Assembly (NCBI GenBank): GCA_030762895.1
Contig: CM061067.1
Location: 172,358,518 to 172,422,517, forward strand
Direction of reading: 5' to 3'
Source of the DNA: Sophora flavescens
Lineage: Eukaryota > Streptophyta > Magnoliopsida > Fabales > Fabaceae
Length of the DNA stretch: 64,000 nt
Below the pieces are notes generated by a model. That model ran no database searches, was not told the origin of the DNA, and saw only the letters and a program-made list of their open reading frames with translations. A program made the translations under genes and the position numbers. Below, piece after piece: positions 35,625 through 49,700 of this stretch; within the stretch, counting starts at the first letter, position 1, and each line of letters starts with the position of its first letter.

Positions 35625-38023
35625 CGCCCTCGCGAAGCGGACTTCCGAGTCACTCCGGGTCCGGGCGTCTTGCACATAGTGACGTCGACAAGTAGACATC
35701 GAAAATGTTAGTGTGAACCTTAGGTCTATGTTCAGCTACCTTATGCACAACTTGGCATGTTACTGTCAAGATCAGAACCACATTAATTTGTCATACTCAT
35801 TCTCAGGGAGCGACGAATGCTTCTCAATGCATCAAAGCGGGACTCCTTGACTCGAGGAGACTAAGATGACCTGAACTGAGAATATTATCCCAAGCTCTGC
35901 CTTTTTTTTTAAGAAAAAAATTAAATATACTTCTTTATATCATGCTACGGATCCAAGATAAACTAGGATATATTCCACGGTATTTGATTTTTAAATCAAT
36001 AAATCTACTAGGGTACATGCAATATACACGCTAACACTTAAGCTCTTTAAGATACTTTCATTCTAGTAGCTTAAGTATTTTTCTAAACATGACCTATTTT
36101 TTTACCGGTTTTCATCACACATAGGCTTTGTCATCCAATTATGCATTAAGCAAGAGAGGAAGATAGAGAACAATATCACTCGGATCTTGAGATGTCACCT
36201 TTGGGAACCTTTGTAGAAAGAACTTTCACTTTTCTTTTCCCATGATCTACTCATTCCTCCATTAAGGCTCAGACTTCCACTTTCATCTTCTAAAAAAATT
36301 CAGTTTTTAACAGCAATTTGTCCCCCTATGTCTAAGCTTTTGATGCGGGCAGGTATTCCTTGCACTAAGACAATTATTTTGGGGCTAAGAGAGTCTTTTA
36401 TGTTCATTCTATATTGCATCTGTCTTATTTCACTGTCATTGCACATCAAGAAATATTTTCACAGAAGAAAGTGATTTATGCCAAGTCATGCAAGTCTAAA
36501 AATAAAGGAACAATGTCACCTGGGAATTTCGTCGAACACTTGGCATGCTTCGTGATATACAAATCCAAACCCAATAATGTCTTGATGATTCAGCTCTGCT
36601 ACTCACACATCCCAATCATCCCTTTTCAACATTTCCATGCCTTGTGAGAATGGTGAATATCTGTACACCCTTTTCTCTACCTTTTGTTTAAATTTCGCGT
36701 AGGGTTATGGACCTGGGTTCTGGATGATGGCATGATCGCGAGCAACGATGGAAGGAACCGAGTGGTGGGCGTCGACCTCATGTCACCGAGATGGTGTGTA
36801 GTGGTCGGCTAAGCGCAAAGGCGAAGTGGGGGCTCTCATTCAACTAGAAGACCCATGATCATAAAGAGGGCGGCACTTAAGCTTTAGTTGTTTACTTTTA
36901 ATTCAATAATTGTAAGGATTATGTGTAGTAAGGTCAAATTGCTAAGTCATGCATTTGGGTCAAGCCCAGCTTATTCTCCATGTCTTACACGAGTTTGTTG
37001 AACTTTGGGGGGCTTTAGCTTGCATGCTATAAGAAACTTCTAATTGGTTGTGTGAATAAATTGTGTAAATTATGGGGTATTACACTTTTAATTTGAGAAG
37101 CAAGTGTAACTACCACATAAATGAGTATGAGAGAAAGTCATAAAGGGATGAGGGCGTGAATTTGAATATGGTGGCTGCATGAATGTTCGATGGCTGAGTT
37201 AAGGTGTTTTAGTGAGTGTTTTTAGTGTCATGATTAGGCTAATTAAGTGAAGGGTTATGTATTATCGTTTTAATTTGGTGTTTGATTTTAGTTAGGCTTT
37301 TAGTGTGTTTAGGTCATGAATTAGGCCAATTAAATGGGAGCTATGGATTGTTTGTGAAAGCCAAAAGTTCTGGCTAAGACCCCTATTTGTACACGCCATT
37401 TACACTTGGAAATAGAACTTGGATGTTGAATCTTGGATTGAATTCAAGATTCTTGTGACGAACCTCGTAGGGCTTATCAAACGACATATTTCTGGAGCCA
37501 TCTATCTTATCATATTCCATTTTGTTTCTTTCTTCTTCTTATTTTGGTTCCAAAATTGGTTTCCCATTAACTTGTTAAGAATTCGACCAAAAGATCATCA
37601 ACAGGCAACCTCACCATTTGGTTTGTCATCACTTGTGCAAGTTGTGAGTCAATCCCTTAATCTTGTATCCGATGTGCACCAGGTGCAAGGACTGCTTCGA
37701 TGGTCTCTTGGTTCGGTCGGCACCTCTAATACACTTTAAGGGGGAGATCACCAAGGTTAACAAAAAGTGTCTTCCTCTTAAGGTTCTCTCTCCTTTTATA
37801 GTTGAGTCATTCGATCCTCTTTCTTAGGATCGGATACATCTCTTCTTATCTCTTTATCTCTTGGCCAACTTGATCTCCTTATTTGATAAGGTCTATCTCT
37901 TATACTGAGATCAAGTTGTTAGATAGACTTAGATAAGTGTTGTCTCTTAATCCTACCTTTTCCTATCCTTATTGGATGGATCTCAGCTCAATGTGAGAGC
38001 TTGCCTCTTGGCTAGTACATGAA

Positions 38024-38049
38024 CTAGTTTTGAACCGTGCAACGTACGG
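38024..38049 (-). mobile_element. Helitron 3' terminus, second copy
   Basis: CTAG at 38024-38027 is followed by CCGTGCAACGTACGG at 38035-38049. The stem is shortened and has one mismatch relative to the perfect hairpin at 19484-19500. Context is the same. Confidence 0.55.
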
Positions 38050-38692
38050 CCATATTTTCTTTCAAAAAATATAATGGTTTTTGTATAGGTAATACTTATA
38101 TGTTTTTGTTATATTTATATTATTTTATAATTTTATTAGTATATTTTTTTATTTTTATAGATAAAATATTATTATTTTTTATGTAATATATATTATGTTA
38201 TATTATTATATTATTATATTATATAATTATGAGATATCATAAAAAATATTATACAATATAAGATTATATAATATTTTTATTATTACATTAATATTATATT
38301 ATTTATAAATTTAATTGATATTCATCGGTGTAAATATTTTTTTGCATTATCAATTTATCATTGATTAACATATTATTAAATATTCTAAATAACGTACACA
38401 CTGGGTTAGGTTTTATAAAATAAAAAAGCTTATGTTATATATTATGTTATATTATTATTTGACATATATTCTATTATATTATTATATTATATAATTATAA
38501 GATATATTATATAATGTAATATTATATATAAGTGACATGTGGGATGCACAGACTGACATTTTGTCGCTCATGGACAGATTTAAAATCTAAGAAGATTTCA
38601 TTATGTAGAAATAAAAACATATGGTTGAATCATGCAGAAATAAAAACAATTTAAAAGTTCCTTGAAAAAATTCAGTTGGCCATAACCAATGA

Positions 38693-38702
38693 GGGGGGGG
38701 GG
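38693..38702. other. Run of ten G absent from the first copy
   Basis: The second copy reads CCAATGAG followed by more G and then TATATAAATTTC. The first copy reads CCAATGAGTATATAAATTTC at about 20140-20160. An isolated homopolymer insertion in otherwise matching sequence is most likely an assembly or base-calling error. Confidence 0.7.
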
Positions 38703-41700
38703 TATATAAATTTCAAAATAAACCAATTAAATGAAGAAAACATATATTAGGCGTCATGGTTATATGTTGTATGATTAAGTTATGTCGGGTGGTATGTATT
38801 GAATATAGAAAAGTGTAATTTTAAATTTTAGGTAGACATATTTTAAAATGTTTTTTTTATGGATTAAAATGTTGTTATGTAAAATATAAAAGACAAATCG
38901 AATTTTTATAAGTTTAATTATAAAAATAATCACTAAATTATTTTGTCTCACATCCAATAATCTACAACTATTCTATCCTCGGATCCATGTCTTACATCTA
39001 ATAATCTGGAGTAAGAACTTTCAATTACTCCAAGAGAAGGTAAGAGCTCATTTATATATATTCCATCTAAAGCTTCTTGCAAAGCATTGAATAGCTAATG
39101 ATCATAAGGAACATGACATACATGATATCACATGTTGCACAAAATGTACTTTCTAGTTTCCACAAAACACTTCAGTAGTGTATCCCGTGGTGTTATTGGA
39201 ATATATACAATCCATAAAATACATATGACATTGTAATATTCTTGACTTGGAAGATGATGACTGAAAGATACAAAATAGTGACTATAAATTAGAAGAATTC
39301 GTTTTATTCCTTTATCATACATAGTTATGAAAGCATCCCAAGGTAGAAAATAAATGATAAGTAGATGTGTTGTAGTAAGCCATACCAATCTTAATCCTTT
39401 AATAATCATTTTTTTGTGGTGAGGGGCTATAAGTATAACTGCACAATATTTTTGCTTAATAAGATTATGTATTAGAAAATTCTTTCACTCTTTTTTATAT
39501 TTAGTCATTATTGTGCCTCATACTTCATTTATGTAGGAATGAATAATAATGAAATAAAGCCATCATATACCCTTGTAAACAAATAGAGAAATGAAGCAGA
39601 ATTGGCCAAAATAAAGAAAAGAGTGACCCTATCTTAACATCTCAAAATAAAGTGTTGAGTCCTTGACTATGAAACAATTCAAAATTCCCCACACCAATAC
39701 CCAACTTCATAGAAAGGGAGGAACATTTGTGTACTACAAAAAGCTCATACTTACAACTATTAAAATAATGAAATAATCTGTATTTGACAATCAATTGATT
39801 CAATAGGAATTATAAAAGAAATATTGTATCCGTAAACAATTATATTATGTATGCTACATGGTAATTATAAGATAGGATATTAATATATTATTATATTTTA
39901 TGAAATATTTATAATGTTACATTATTATATTATATAATTATATGATATAAGATATATCATAAGATATTTTTTGATTTATTTATTCTTTTTGTCTAGTGCA
40001 AGTTAATCATTTTTAGGAAATATATATTTATCTAGCATATTATTTTTATTATATCTTGAAAATATATTTGATTTAATTCTCCTCTATCCCCATGCAAGTT
40101 AACAATTTTTAGAAAATATATTAATTTATCGTATTATATTTTTCTACTGAAAATTTATTTGATTTAATTCTCATCTTTTCTCCGTGCAAATGAACCATTT
40201 AAAAATATATATATTTATGTATTTATCTATGTAACATATATTAGTCAAGTCGTTTGAAAGTTACTTCATTAATGGAGTGAGATGATTGAGGATGGTAACA
40301 TAAACTACTCAATTCTACCCAAACCCTGTCATTTTCATACCCTCAAAATTGGGGATTTGTGATTTTCCTCCACCTCTCATTCAACTTGCAAACAATGGAG
40401 TGATGTTTTTACCTTTTCACTTCTCTAATTTTATTAGATGCAAAATGCAAAATATGTTAATATTTAAAAATTAAAATAAATATATTAATTATAATTATAA
40501 TAATACCATAAAAATTAGTATGTGAGAAAAACTAATTATAATTTGTGGTACTAAATTTGTTATTAAATAAAAGCATTAACAAATAAAAGTATTTTGGTTC
40601 AAAAAAAAACATTTAAGGATGAAAATTGTTATATTTATATTAAAACTTCCTACAACTTTTATGTTAACATTACATGAGTTCACACACAAAATACACATCA
40701 AATTTTTTTTTTTTTACAAAGAATACATATCAAAAACTACTTTACGTAAGTTGTAATTTGTAAATTGCAAATTGCAAGATCTTGATACAATTTCCATATT
40801 ACAAAATAACAGACAAATAGACATATCAATGTATCATAATAATACTCACGTATCCATTCAAATACTCTAATCATATATAAATCGGCAAGTATTATTGTCA
40901 ATTACATTCTTATTGACTCGAAAGTCTGAAATTCTATTCTACTATTGGATTCCTCTAATTCCCTCTAAGTTACATATATATAGTACCTCCAACCATGTCA
41001 TGTGGTTTTCACCAAATGACAATGTAATACTTGCAGCGAAGACTTCCTCATCCACATTTATTAACCTCAATTAAAATAAAATTAAAACTACTAAATAACA
41101 TCAATATGATAATATACAATTTTACTATATTGGAAGATTCTAAAATGCTTTCACTAATAAGCATAATCTAAATTTGAAAATTTCAGCAATGAAAAAACTT
41201 ATCATACTTCTATTCTAGTCATATGAGATTCCCATTTGTTGAGAGACATCCTCCGCCATTTAACATATTGCAACGGGAAATGTAAGATTCCCAAGGTGAT
41301 CTTGTTACAAATGTACCAAACATGGCATCTTCCAAAAACATCAAAATATCTATGAATTTTGGATTGAATGAGGAATCTTGTGTATGAAAGACATACTTTG
41401 TATAAAGACAGAAGAGGCTATGGTGAGCTATATATATCAACATGCCAAGAAAGGTGAAAAGTCTCTAAGAAGCGACTCTAGATTCAAAGAAATGCAACTT
41501 GTGTAAGAAAATTGTCTTTTAAGTCGTTGGAATTGGAAGTATTCACATTCCACTATTAACATTGAACATGTTATTGCCCTTCTTGCGGTTCATTATTCAC
41601 CTTAGCCCATTAACTCAGAACAAACAATAACCAGTGAGTCAAAACAAATTGAAAGACATTCATCATAATCATCAATTTCATGAAGTCAAAACAAATGGAA

Positions 41701-42682
41701 AGACATTCATCACAAACAATAACCACCTCTGCTTACATATATATAACCACTTTGATTATTATGCGAAACATTAATGACCCAATCAAATGTGGGTGCTGTG
41801 GACATTATGCGTAGAAACCTTTGTGACAATCATCATCGTAATCTTCGTATCGTGGAACCTAAAAATTGGACTAAATTTGGATGCTATATTTTCTGAAGTA
41901 ATAAGAGTATGATATTCATTACTTTCAGACAATTGCTATTCTTTTCTTATTTCCAAAATGAAAAACCGATTACCTTCCTTTCTTAATACCACTACAACAA
42001 CTTTCTTAATTCCAAATAACAATGCCCTTAATATCTTTCATGCACATTTCTGACTTTAAATAATTGCAGCAAATTGTCTTGGTGATATCAAAAGTTTGCA
42101 AAATCTCACCTGTTCAAATAGCAAAATAGCTTATGCTAAGAGAATTCAAAAGCTAAGTTGTCAATGTTAATGACATCTTCTGTATAGAAAAGGATGTTGC
42201 AATCTATTCAGAATTTCAGTTTCATATACCAGTTAAAATAGTTATGATTTGGGATATATACAGTAGAAAACGTGCACAAAATATTCTGTACAACTAATAA
42301 GAGCAGTAGAACAACCAAATATCATTACCTGTCAACCTATGTAGCAAACAAAAAACCAGTGGTCTGACTCTGTACAACTTAAAGATACAAATTCATGATT
42401 ATGATAAATATAATCCAAAGGGAGGATTGAGAATCGAAAGGATTAGGAGACATGTGAACACATTAATGCAAGTAATAATGACAAATTCATGCAGATAAAA
42501 TTAGGAGACAGTTTGGACACTACTACCTTCAGAAAGGAGAAATATATACATACTACAATTGATAAAGTTATCCATCATCCAGATATTGCAGATAAACTGA
42601 TAAAGGTTCAGAAAACTGAGACGGGACCTTTGTTCCATTCCAACTAATTAGAGGTTTTTTCACTTCAGCTTTGAGCCTTTAT

Positions 42683-45600
42683 TGTAACACCCTGTTTTTC
42701 GTGTGCTTAATTATTAGTAAATGCATGCTTTAATGTATTTAATTGTGATAAAATCCAGAGGATGATTTTATTTTAAATAAAATCATTTTCTTGTGTTATT
42801 TTCCTGTATGAAGTCACAAGTAAAATTTTCGGTATAAAATTGCAGGCAAGCCGTGCAGGTTTTCAAAGCCGATCTGAGTTCATCGAGCTAGAGACCTAAT
42901 ATTGACTCGTGAATGAGACGATTAGTGTTTTTTTATGTTTTGTGTGGGTTTGGAGTGTTTTGAGAAATCTTGTTCGGGTAGAATTTCCGAGTATTACCGC
43001 GTAATCGTCGGAAAATACGATCGAGAAATTCATCTGATGCATGTTGGAGCAGAGCAAAAATGGAGTAGATTGACTGATGTGAAGGCTATGACATAGGCAT
43101 GTCCATGGCCATACCTTCCTTACACCAATCAAGTCAAATCACCATACTTTCTTACACACACCTTACCTACACCATACCTCCTTTCTTCTCAACCAAGTCA
43201 AGCTCTTCTCTCCCCTCCAATCTGCCCCAAAACTGACGCCCTCCCCCTCTCTTTTCCTTCTTCTATTTAAGTTTCAAAGTGTAACCATTTCACACTTTTG
43301 CTTCCTTTCACAAAAACACTTTTTTACAACTATTCATCTTCTTCTTCACACAACTAAAGGTACCATTTTTACTAAGTTTTTCAAGTTGTGTTCTTCATCA
43401 AAGTTGTTCATATTGGTAAGGGTAATGTCCCTATACCATTTGTTTTTCAAGTTTTGGCTTTATTTTCATAGTTGATGTTTTGAGTTCATAATATCCTTTT
43501 AAACTTCAAAAAATTCTCAAAAATTGTAGAAAACTCCGATTGAGGTGAAACCAATTTATATATTCTTATTTTTACTTCCTCTACAACATACTAAAATCTT
43601 GTGGAAAACAAAAATCTCGAACACCATTTTCTGTACTGGACAGAATCTATGTCTTTTGTGCCATATGAGTTTTGTTTCATCTTTGCTTGGTTAAGCTTGT
43701 GTTTGAGTGTTATTCCAACATGATCATGACCAAGAGCTCCTATGTACATAAGGATGCTAGGTTTAAGTGATTGGAAAAGTTTAGAAACTTTTATGTATTT
43801 TCATGAAAAAGTGAAAACTCTAAGTGTTTTGTTATATGTACTTTGAGGTTTTCCAAAGTGATCATGGATTTGGGCTCCTTGATGTATAAGGATGCTAGAT
43901 CCAAGAGATTGGAAAGTTTGAAAACCTCTAACCCTCATTTTTACTCAAGACCGAACGGTAGTATTTGTGGCCTAGGATATTTGATTTTTTCATTTTTCCA
44001 AAATGATCAAGGTTTTAGGCTCCTTACTAGGTATGGATGCTAACCTAAAGAGATTGGAAAATTTAGAACATCCTAACCTATTTTAGAGGATGAAAACCAA
44101 AACCCTAAGTTGATGACTTAGTGGGATTCTTGATTCAAACTTGTTAAACTTTTGGTGTTTAAGAACTCCTAGCACTTAAGGATCATAAATCCATAAGTTG
44201 CACGATTTTTTGGAAACCTTAATCCAAAACCATTGTTGAAAACCGAACCTATGCCTTGTGGCTTGTGTTCTTTGATTAAAAATATAACCTATGGTTTCAT
44301 GTGTGTAACCTTAGATTCGATTCACGGTGACGTTCGTGATCCTTAGTTTTCGTGAGTGGAACCCTTATCGTCTTTTGAGGTAAGAGGGGATTTCGAAAGA
44401 TATTCAATAACTGTATGCATGTGTGTATTTGATTAATTGTTTACTTGACTCGTTATTGAGTTCTTGGATTATCTGAAATGTTATGCTATTATATGAAGTT
44501 GAACTGTATCGTTATATATGTTGAGATGTATAATCGTGATGAACTGTGATATTGGCATTGAACCGTGAATATATATATGTGTACATACTTCTTTGTTGTT
44601 GTTTGAAGTTTGCTAAGCCTGGACGTGTGTCCGTGCTCAATCATTAATAAGGATTAAAAACCTTAATAAGCTTTGAAGATGAAAGGATGGGTGTTCTTTT
44701 CCAAAAAGCTTGAATGTTTAAAAGTACTTGTTTTATGTGACAATATAGTTTTAGTGATTTCTAGAATGCAAGAGAAAAACCCTTTCGAACTATGTGTTTT
44801 AAGTGAAAACTTTCAAAATATTTTACAATATCCTATTGGGGATTTTCAAAGTTAAAAGTGTTTCAAAAACGTTTTATAAAGGATTTTCAAAAGAAAAGAT
44901 TTTCTCCTAAATGATTTAGAAACTTTCCGATAGCCAAAGATAGGTTATCGAGGCTTTCGGTTTAAAACTGTTTTCGCCAAATGAAAGATAAGTACTAAAA
45001 GAATAGGAATCTAGACGTGAGACGTCGCCTCTAGTTTTCCATGCTTAGCACTCGATCTTGGATCAGTGTTAATTCGGGACCGTAAAGTCCTATTCGTAAT
45101 GTTATGGACTTCAAGTCCAATTTGCGGAATCGAGGACGCTTCGTTCGATTTCCGTTGTTGTGGGCTATTGTCCTTAGCATGATAAGTAAAACATGACTAA
45201 AAGTATATTGATTTCCATTACCACAAACCTTGACTGCGGCCCCGGTCTAGGTGTTGGAATTGAGCATTTGACCGTGTGTCCTATGTTTCTACGTTTTCAA
45301 GTGATGGGGAAATAATGTTAAGTCATTAGCTTTGAGCTTTGACGTGAAATATTTACACAAAGAAAAACCTTAAAAGGAAAGTTTTTATTCATATGCATTT
45401 CCCGCTGTGACGTGCCTTTGCTTATCGAGGATACCCATGGGGTATCCGAGAGTCGATCACATTGCTAGCTGTTTCGTTAAGGGCATGTGGCGTTGTCGAC
45501 CAAGAGGCCTGGTGCATCAGGATGCGGTGGCAACGGCCCGGTGGGCGAGCTTGACCAACTCTATCTTCTCCGGTGATATCATGGTGTTGTGATCTCATGA

Positions 45601-46756
45601 GATTAGGATAGAGCCTGATATTGAAGTGTCATGCACATTTTGGCAATCGATTGTACGGGCTTGAGGACCCCTTGATATAACACTCGTTATATTATGATGA
45701 TTATGCATGCTTTAACTCATGATCTGATTTCGTGTTGCATGTATCATGTATATGGTTGTTGTGGGATATATCTTATGACGGTATCTCACTCTTGCATGTC
45801 TGTATGTTCTTTTATTTTCCTCGTACCGGTGTATGCGTATGCTTTAGATGGACCCTCTTGTCCCTCTTGTACCCGAGGTCACACGGACGAGAGACTTTTG
45901 ACGAGGCCGACAGGATTGGGAATTGGAGGATGGACGCGAATGCGACTACGGCGACGCATCGAGGGGCCAATCACTACTACTGGGCTAATATACATGGAGA
46001 GCTCTTAGGAGGATCCACTCGGTGGAATCCAGGAACGTGATTCTTCCACCGCCATGGTTGTACCCGAACACGCTACAGAAGCCGGTCTACTTCACCTCAC
46101 GTTGAGCCTGCCGAGCCGGAAGAGGAGGAACCGGGTGGAGGAAGATCCTCAAGAAGATCCAAAGAGGATCCCGAGGAGGAGCCTCGTGAGCTGGTAGACG
46201 ACTGGTGGGATGAGGAGCTCGAGGCGGGTTATCACCCTTTGGATATTGAGGAGGAGGATGTCCGTTGGATGACGGGAGGAGAGGTGATTGACCTGAGGGC
46301 GTGAGACTTCTTCTTGTGGGAGCGTTTGTGGCCACTCCGAGTGTCGTAGGCATTGGTAGTGGTTGGAGGCTTTGTTTTGAGTGGTCCGTTAGTCTTGGCT
46401 TTTGAGCTTTTCTTTTGAGTTTAGATTCCTAGATTCCCATTCCCAGTTGGTGTTTTATTTACCTTATCTTCTCAGTTATGTTTTCGTTTCTGTTGGCCAT
46501 ATTGATTAAGGCCGTGGTGTAATGTTAAAACCTAAGACCTTTCGAGGCAATATTATATGTATGTATCTGTTGTCATTTTCAAGTTCATGAGTCTCTTTTA
46601 CCTTTTACTTCTTTTCTTTAAAGAAAAAAAAAATTTAAGTACCTTTTTGGTAACCTTGTGTATGTTGAATAATCTTTTTCCGAAAGCGACCAGCATTTAA
46701 ACGAGCATTTTTCCGCAAAAAGGGTAACCATGTGATGACCAAGTTAGGGTATCATA
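42683..46756 (+). mobile_element. Solo LTR, second copy (4074 bp)
   Basis: Same TGTAACACCC start, same ATCATA end and same TTTAT duplication (42678-42682 and 46757-46761) as 24143-28219. It therefore represents the same insertion event, not an independent insertion. It differs by scattered small indels and many CCG/CTG exchanges. Confidence 0.75.
45848..46359 (+). pseudogene. Acidic LTR ORF, frame broken (second copy)
   Basis: The ATG at 45848 and the ending CGHSECRRHW plus TAG at 46357-46359 match the 170-codon ORF at 27312-27824. Several 1-3 bp indels break the frame, the first close to 45890 (GGACGAGAG against GGACAGAG). If the two copies are one locus, at least one of the two versions is a consensus error. 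Confidence 0.6.
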
Positions 46757-49700
46757 TTTATCTGATTCATGGCTTTAGCCATTTCCTTTATCGCGTTGTC
46801 AAGTCTTCAAAATGGTTTGCTCAAGCTGAGCTAATGCATGCTAGATGAACAATGCTCAAGTGTCCGGAATTATCATTTCAAAATTACTTGAAAATTGAAA
46901 AGTTTGGTTATGTCCAGAACTTCTCATAGTATTGGAACATACACAAGTTACAGCATGCAACTTACACAAAAAGATCTTAAGAGAGCTTCCTTTAATGGAT
47001 TCCCAATCCTTCCGGAAAACACAGCTTACAAATAGGACCTGCACAATGTGAATGGTAATGTATCATAGGAATCATGTCGATTACAAAAAAAGTAGATGCC
47101 CAATTATAAACATACCTTAGAATGAATACTTGCCATGGTGCCATATATTGCAAAAACAAATAAAGCCATATAATTCCAATAACCAACACAATTATTTATC
47201 CACAAATAGTGATGATCCCGCATTAAAAACGTAAAGCTTAAAATAGATCCTTAAATCATGAACTCAAATGCAAAATTGAAGCTCAAAATAACATCCATTG
47301 CGGAGAAACAATTGACCTACCATTTTCGTAACACACCTTCTCCAGACTCGACGATGATGAGTCCTTGGAGGCTTGTGTGCAAAGCACTCTCTCAAAATAT
47401 TCTGATGAAATTTTATAACTATCAATATGAAAGCATATGAACTTCAAGGGTATATCCTTTTAATGTTTCTAGTAGATAATGTATATCCTTTTCATAATTA
47501 AAAAAAAAAGAAACAAAACAGGAGGGTCAAGAATAAGAACTTGTTAAGAAAGATAGTGTACAAAACAGGAGGGTCAAAAATCCTCTTAAGGCTGCAAAGA
47601 AACAAAAGTTGAAGAAATATGCCTATGTCAAACCTGTGTCAGATGCCAAAAGGGAGCTTGTCTTTCTTCCAAATGTCAATTAAGAGTGCTTACAGCAGAG
47701 GAATTTTATTTTAAGAAAAAAAACACACATGTAAAACACTAATCAAAGAACAAATTCTGACCAATTTGATTACACAAACAAAAGGGAGCAACAACCACCA
47801 TTTCTCCAAGTAGCACCAGCCAACAGCAACTTAAATGGTTAAAGCAAGATTAGTAGCCAAAAAACAAAGCAAAACCCATGTTAGAAAACTAAATATATGT
47901 AGAAACCAAATGGAAAAGAAAAAAACTCATCAATAAAAGCTATACACCGATAAATGTTGATTATACCTTTCATGTATTAATTCCTCAATTAAGTATCCAT
48001 AGTGCAGAAAATAATGGAATCAGCTCAATGAATCAAAGTCATGAAACTCAGCATCAAAATTCACATCTTTTGGTTGTTCAAGAGAACAAATCTTGTACCT
48101 AAATGTTTTAGAATCACACTAAATGTTATGTTCTGAAGTTAAAAAAAACCTGACGATTAAACCCATGGCATTATTCCTCAATTCAACCCAGCTACTGAAT
48201 TAGCAGGAAGGCTTAATAATCAAATTTCAGACACCATTTACACTGAGGCGACAATAAGAGGAAGAAGAACCCAATTGAAAGGCATGAAATAGGGCAATGA
48301 TTAAAGAATAAGAGGAAAAAATTGATAAAAAGGAAAATATATACCATTTTCAATCAAAAGCTCGTTTCTACATTCAAGACATTAATCAATAAAAGTAAAC
48401 CGTATTTGTTGATCTTTTGAACCATGGCCCATGTACTTTAAACTAATTAATATTAATAATTATAGAACCTTTATTCCACCAGAAAAATATTCATCTACAT
48501 GGAGAAAAATGAAAGCACAAAAAAAAATTTAGATACAGGGGATTTGAGGATTAAAAAGTTACCATTTAGCCGAGTGGAGCTTGTAGCAATAGCAATAAAG
48601 GGAACACCAGAAATCAACCGAAATTTGTTCCCCATTATACTGAAACACTGAAATGAACAAAAGAAAGGGAGTAAAGAACCAAAGCATATTTTTTTACAGA
48701 AATCATCAGTTTGTTAAAAGTTGGTTAAGCCAAAACAAAAAGAATGGTGTAGGAGTCTTTAGAGAAATCCCTTGAAACACATTTAATCCATTCCACCAGA
48801 GCAACTTTGAGTGTTTCAAGAACCCCTATTGCAAAACCAAATCGAAAGACCTGACTATAACCAATAATCGTGACATGGCTTACCTCGTAACTCAAGAGAG
48901 AAGAGAAAGATACATAAGTATATTGGGTGAAATAGGTAAAAAAGCAAAAAACAAAGAAATCCATAAAGCTATATTAATCCTATATTCATCAGAATTTCTC
49001 TACATATTGTAGACCTGCATTTTGCATCTGGGTCCACTGGCCCTTTATAGTGCTCTGAAAAAAACAGCCTCTCACCTTCATTTCAATAGAACAAACACAA
49101 AACTCATTAGAATAGAATATAGTATTCCATAAGACAAACAAAAATAATCTGAACCAATATCAACCTTGTCCCAACCTTAAGAGAGCCCAGTTCATCATCT
49201 CAAAGTAGCTATTTTGCACCATCAAATGTGAATATCGTCATCTTTAGAGCCCTGTGGGCCTAAAAAAAAATAATAGAACAGACAAATAATTGATGGTTAA
49301 ATAACTGTAAAAAAGAATAAAGAAACAAAAGTTGATGAACTAACCCAGTATTAAAAAGACGAACCAAGAATGAAAATCCCTTCAATGAAACCAAAAATAA
49401 AAAACAAACTGTGAACACAGATGAAAACTCTCGTAACAACAGCCTAAGGAGAACAAAGCAAATCCAGAAAATCTCCCACACTGCAAGTGATCGAACACAT
49501 GGTAGGCACAATAAATCTTAATCTTATTTAATGAAATATAACTAACCTCTCAAGGAGAATTGGTCAGCCTGCTACCTTGACGATGTGCAGTGTGGTACAG
49601 AGAGAGCAGGAATCAGATGGAATTAGAAGAACAAAAAAGGGACAGAATGATGTCCAGTGTGGTCGACTGAGAGGGAGAAACGAAGAAGGATGTGTACCTC

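Noticed and set aside
35081..35711. Open frames of about 200 codons on both strands
   Set aside because: They run through the 500 N gap and consist mostly of unknown residues.
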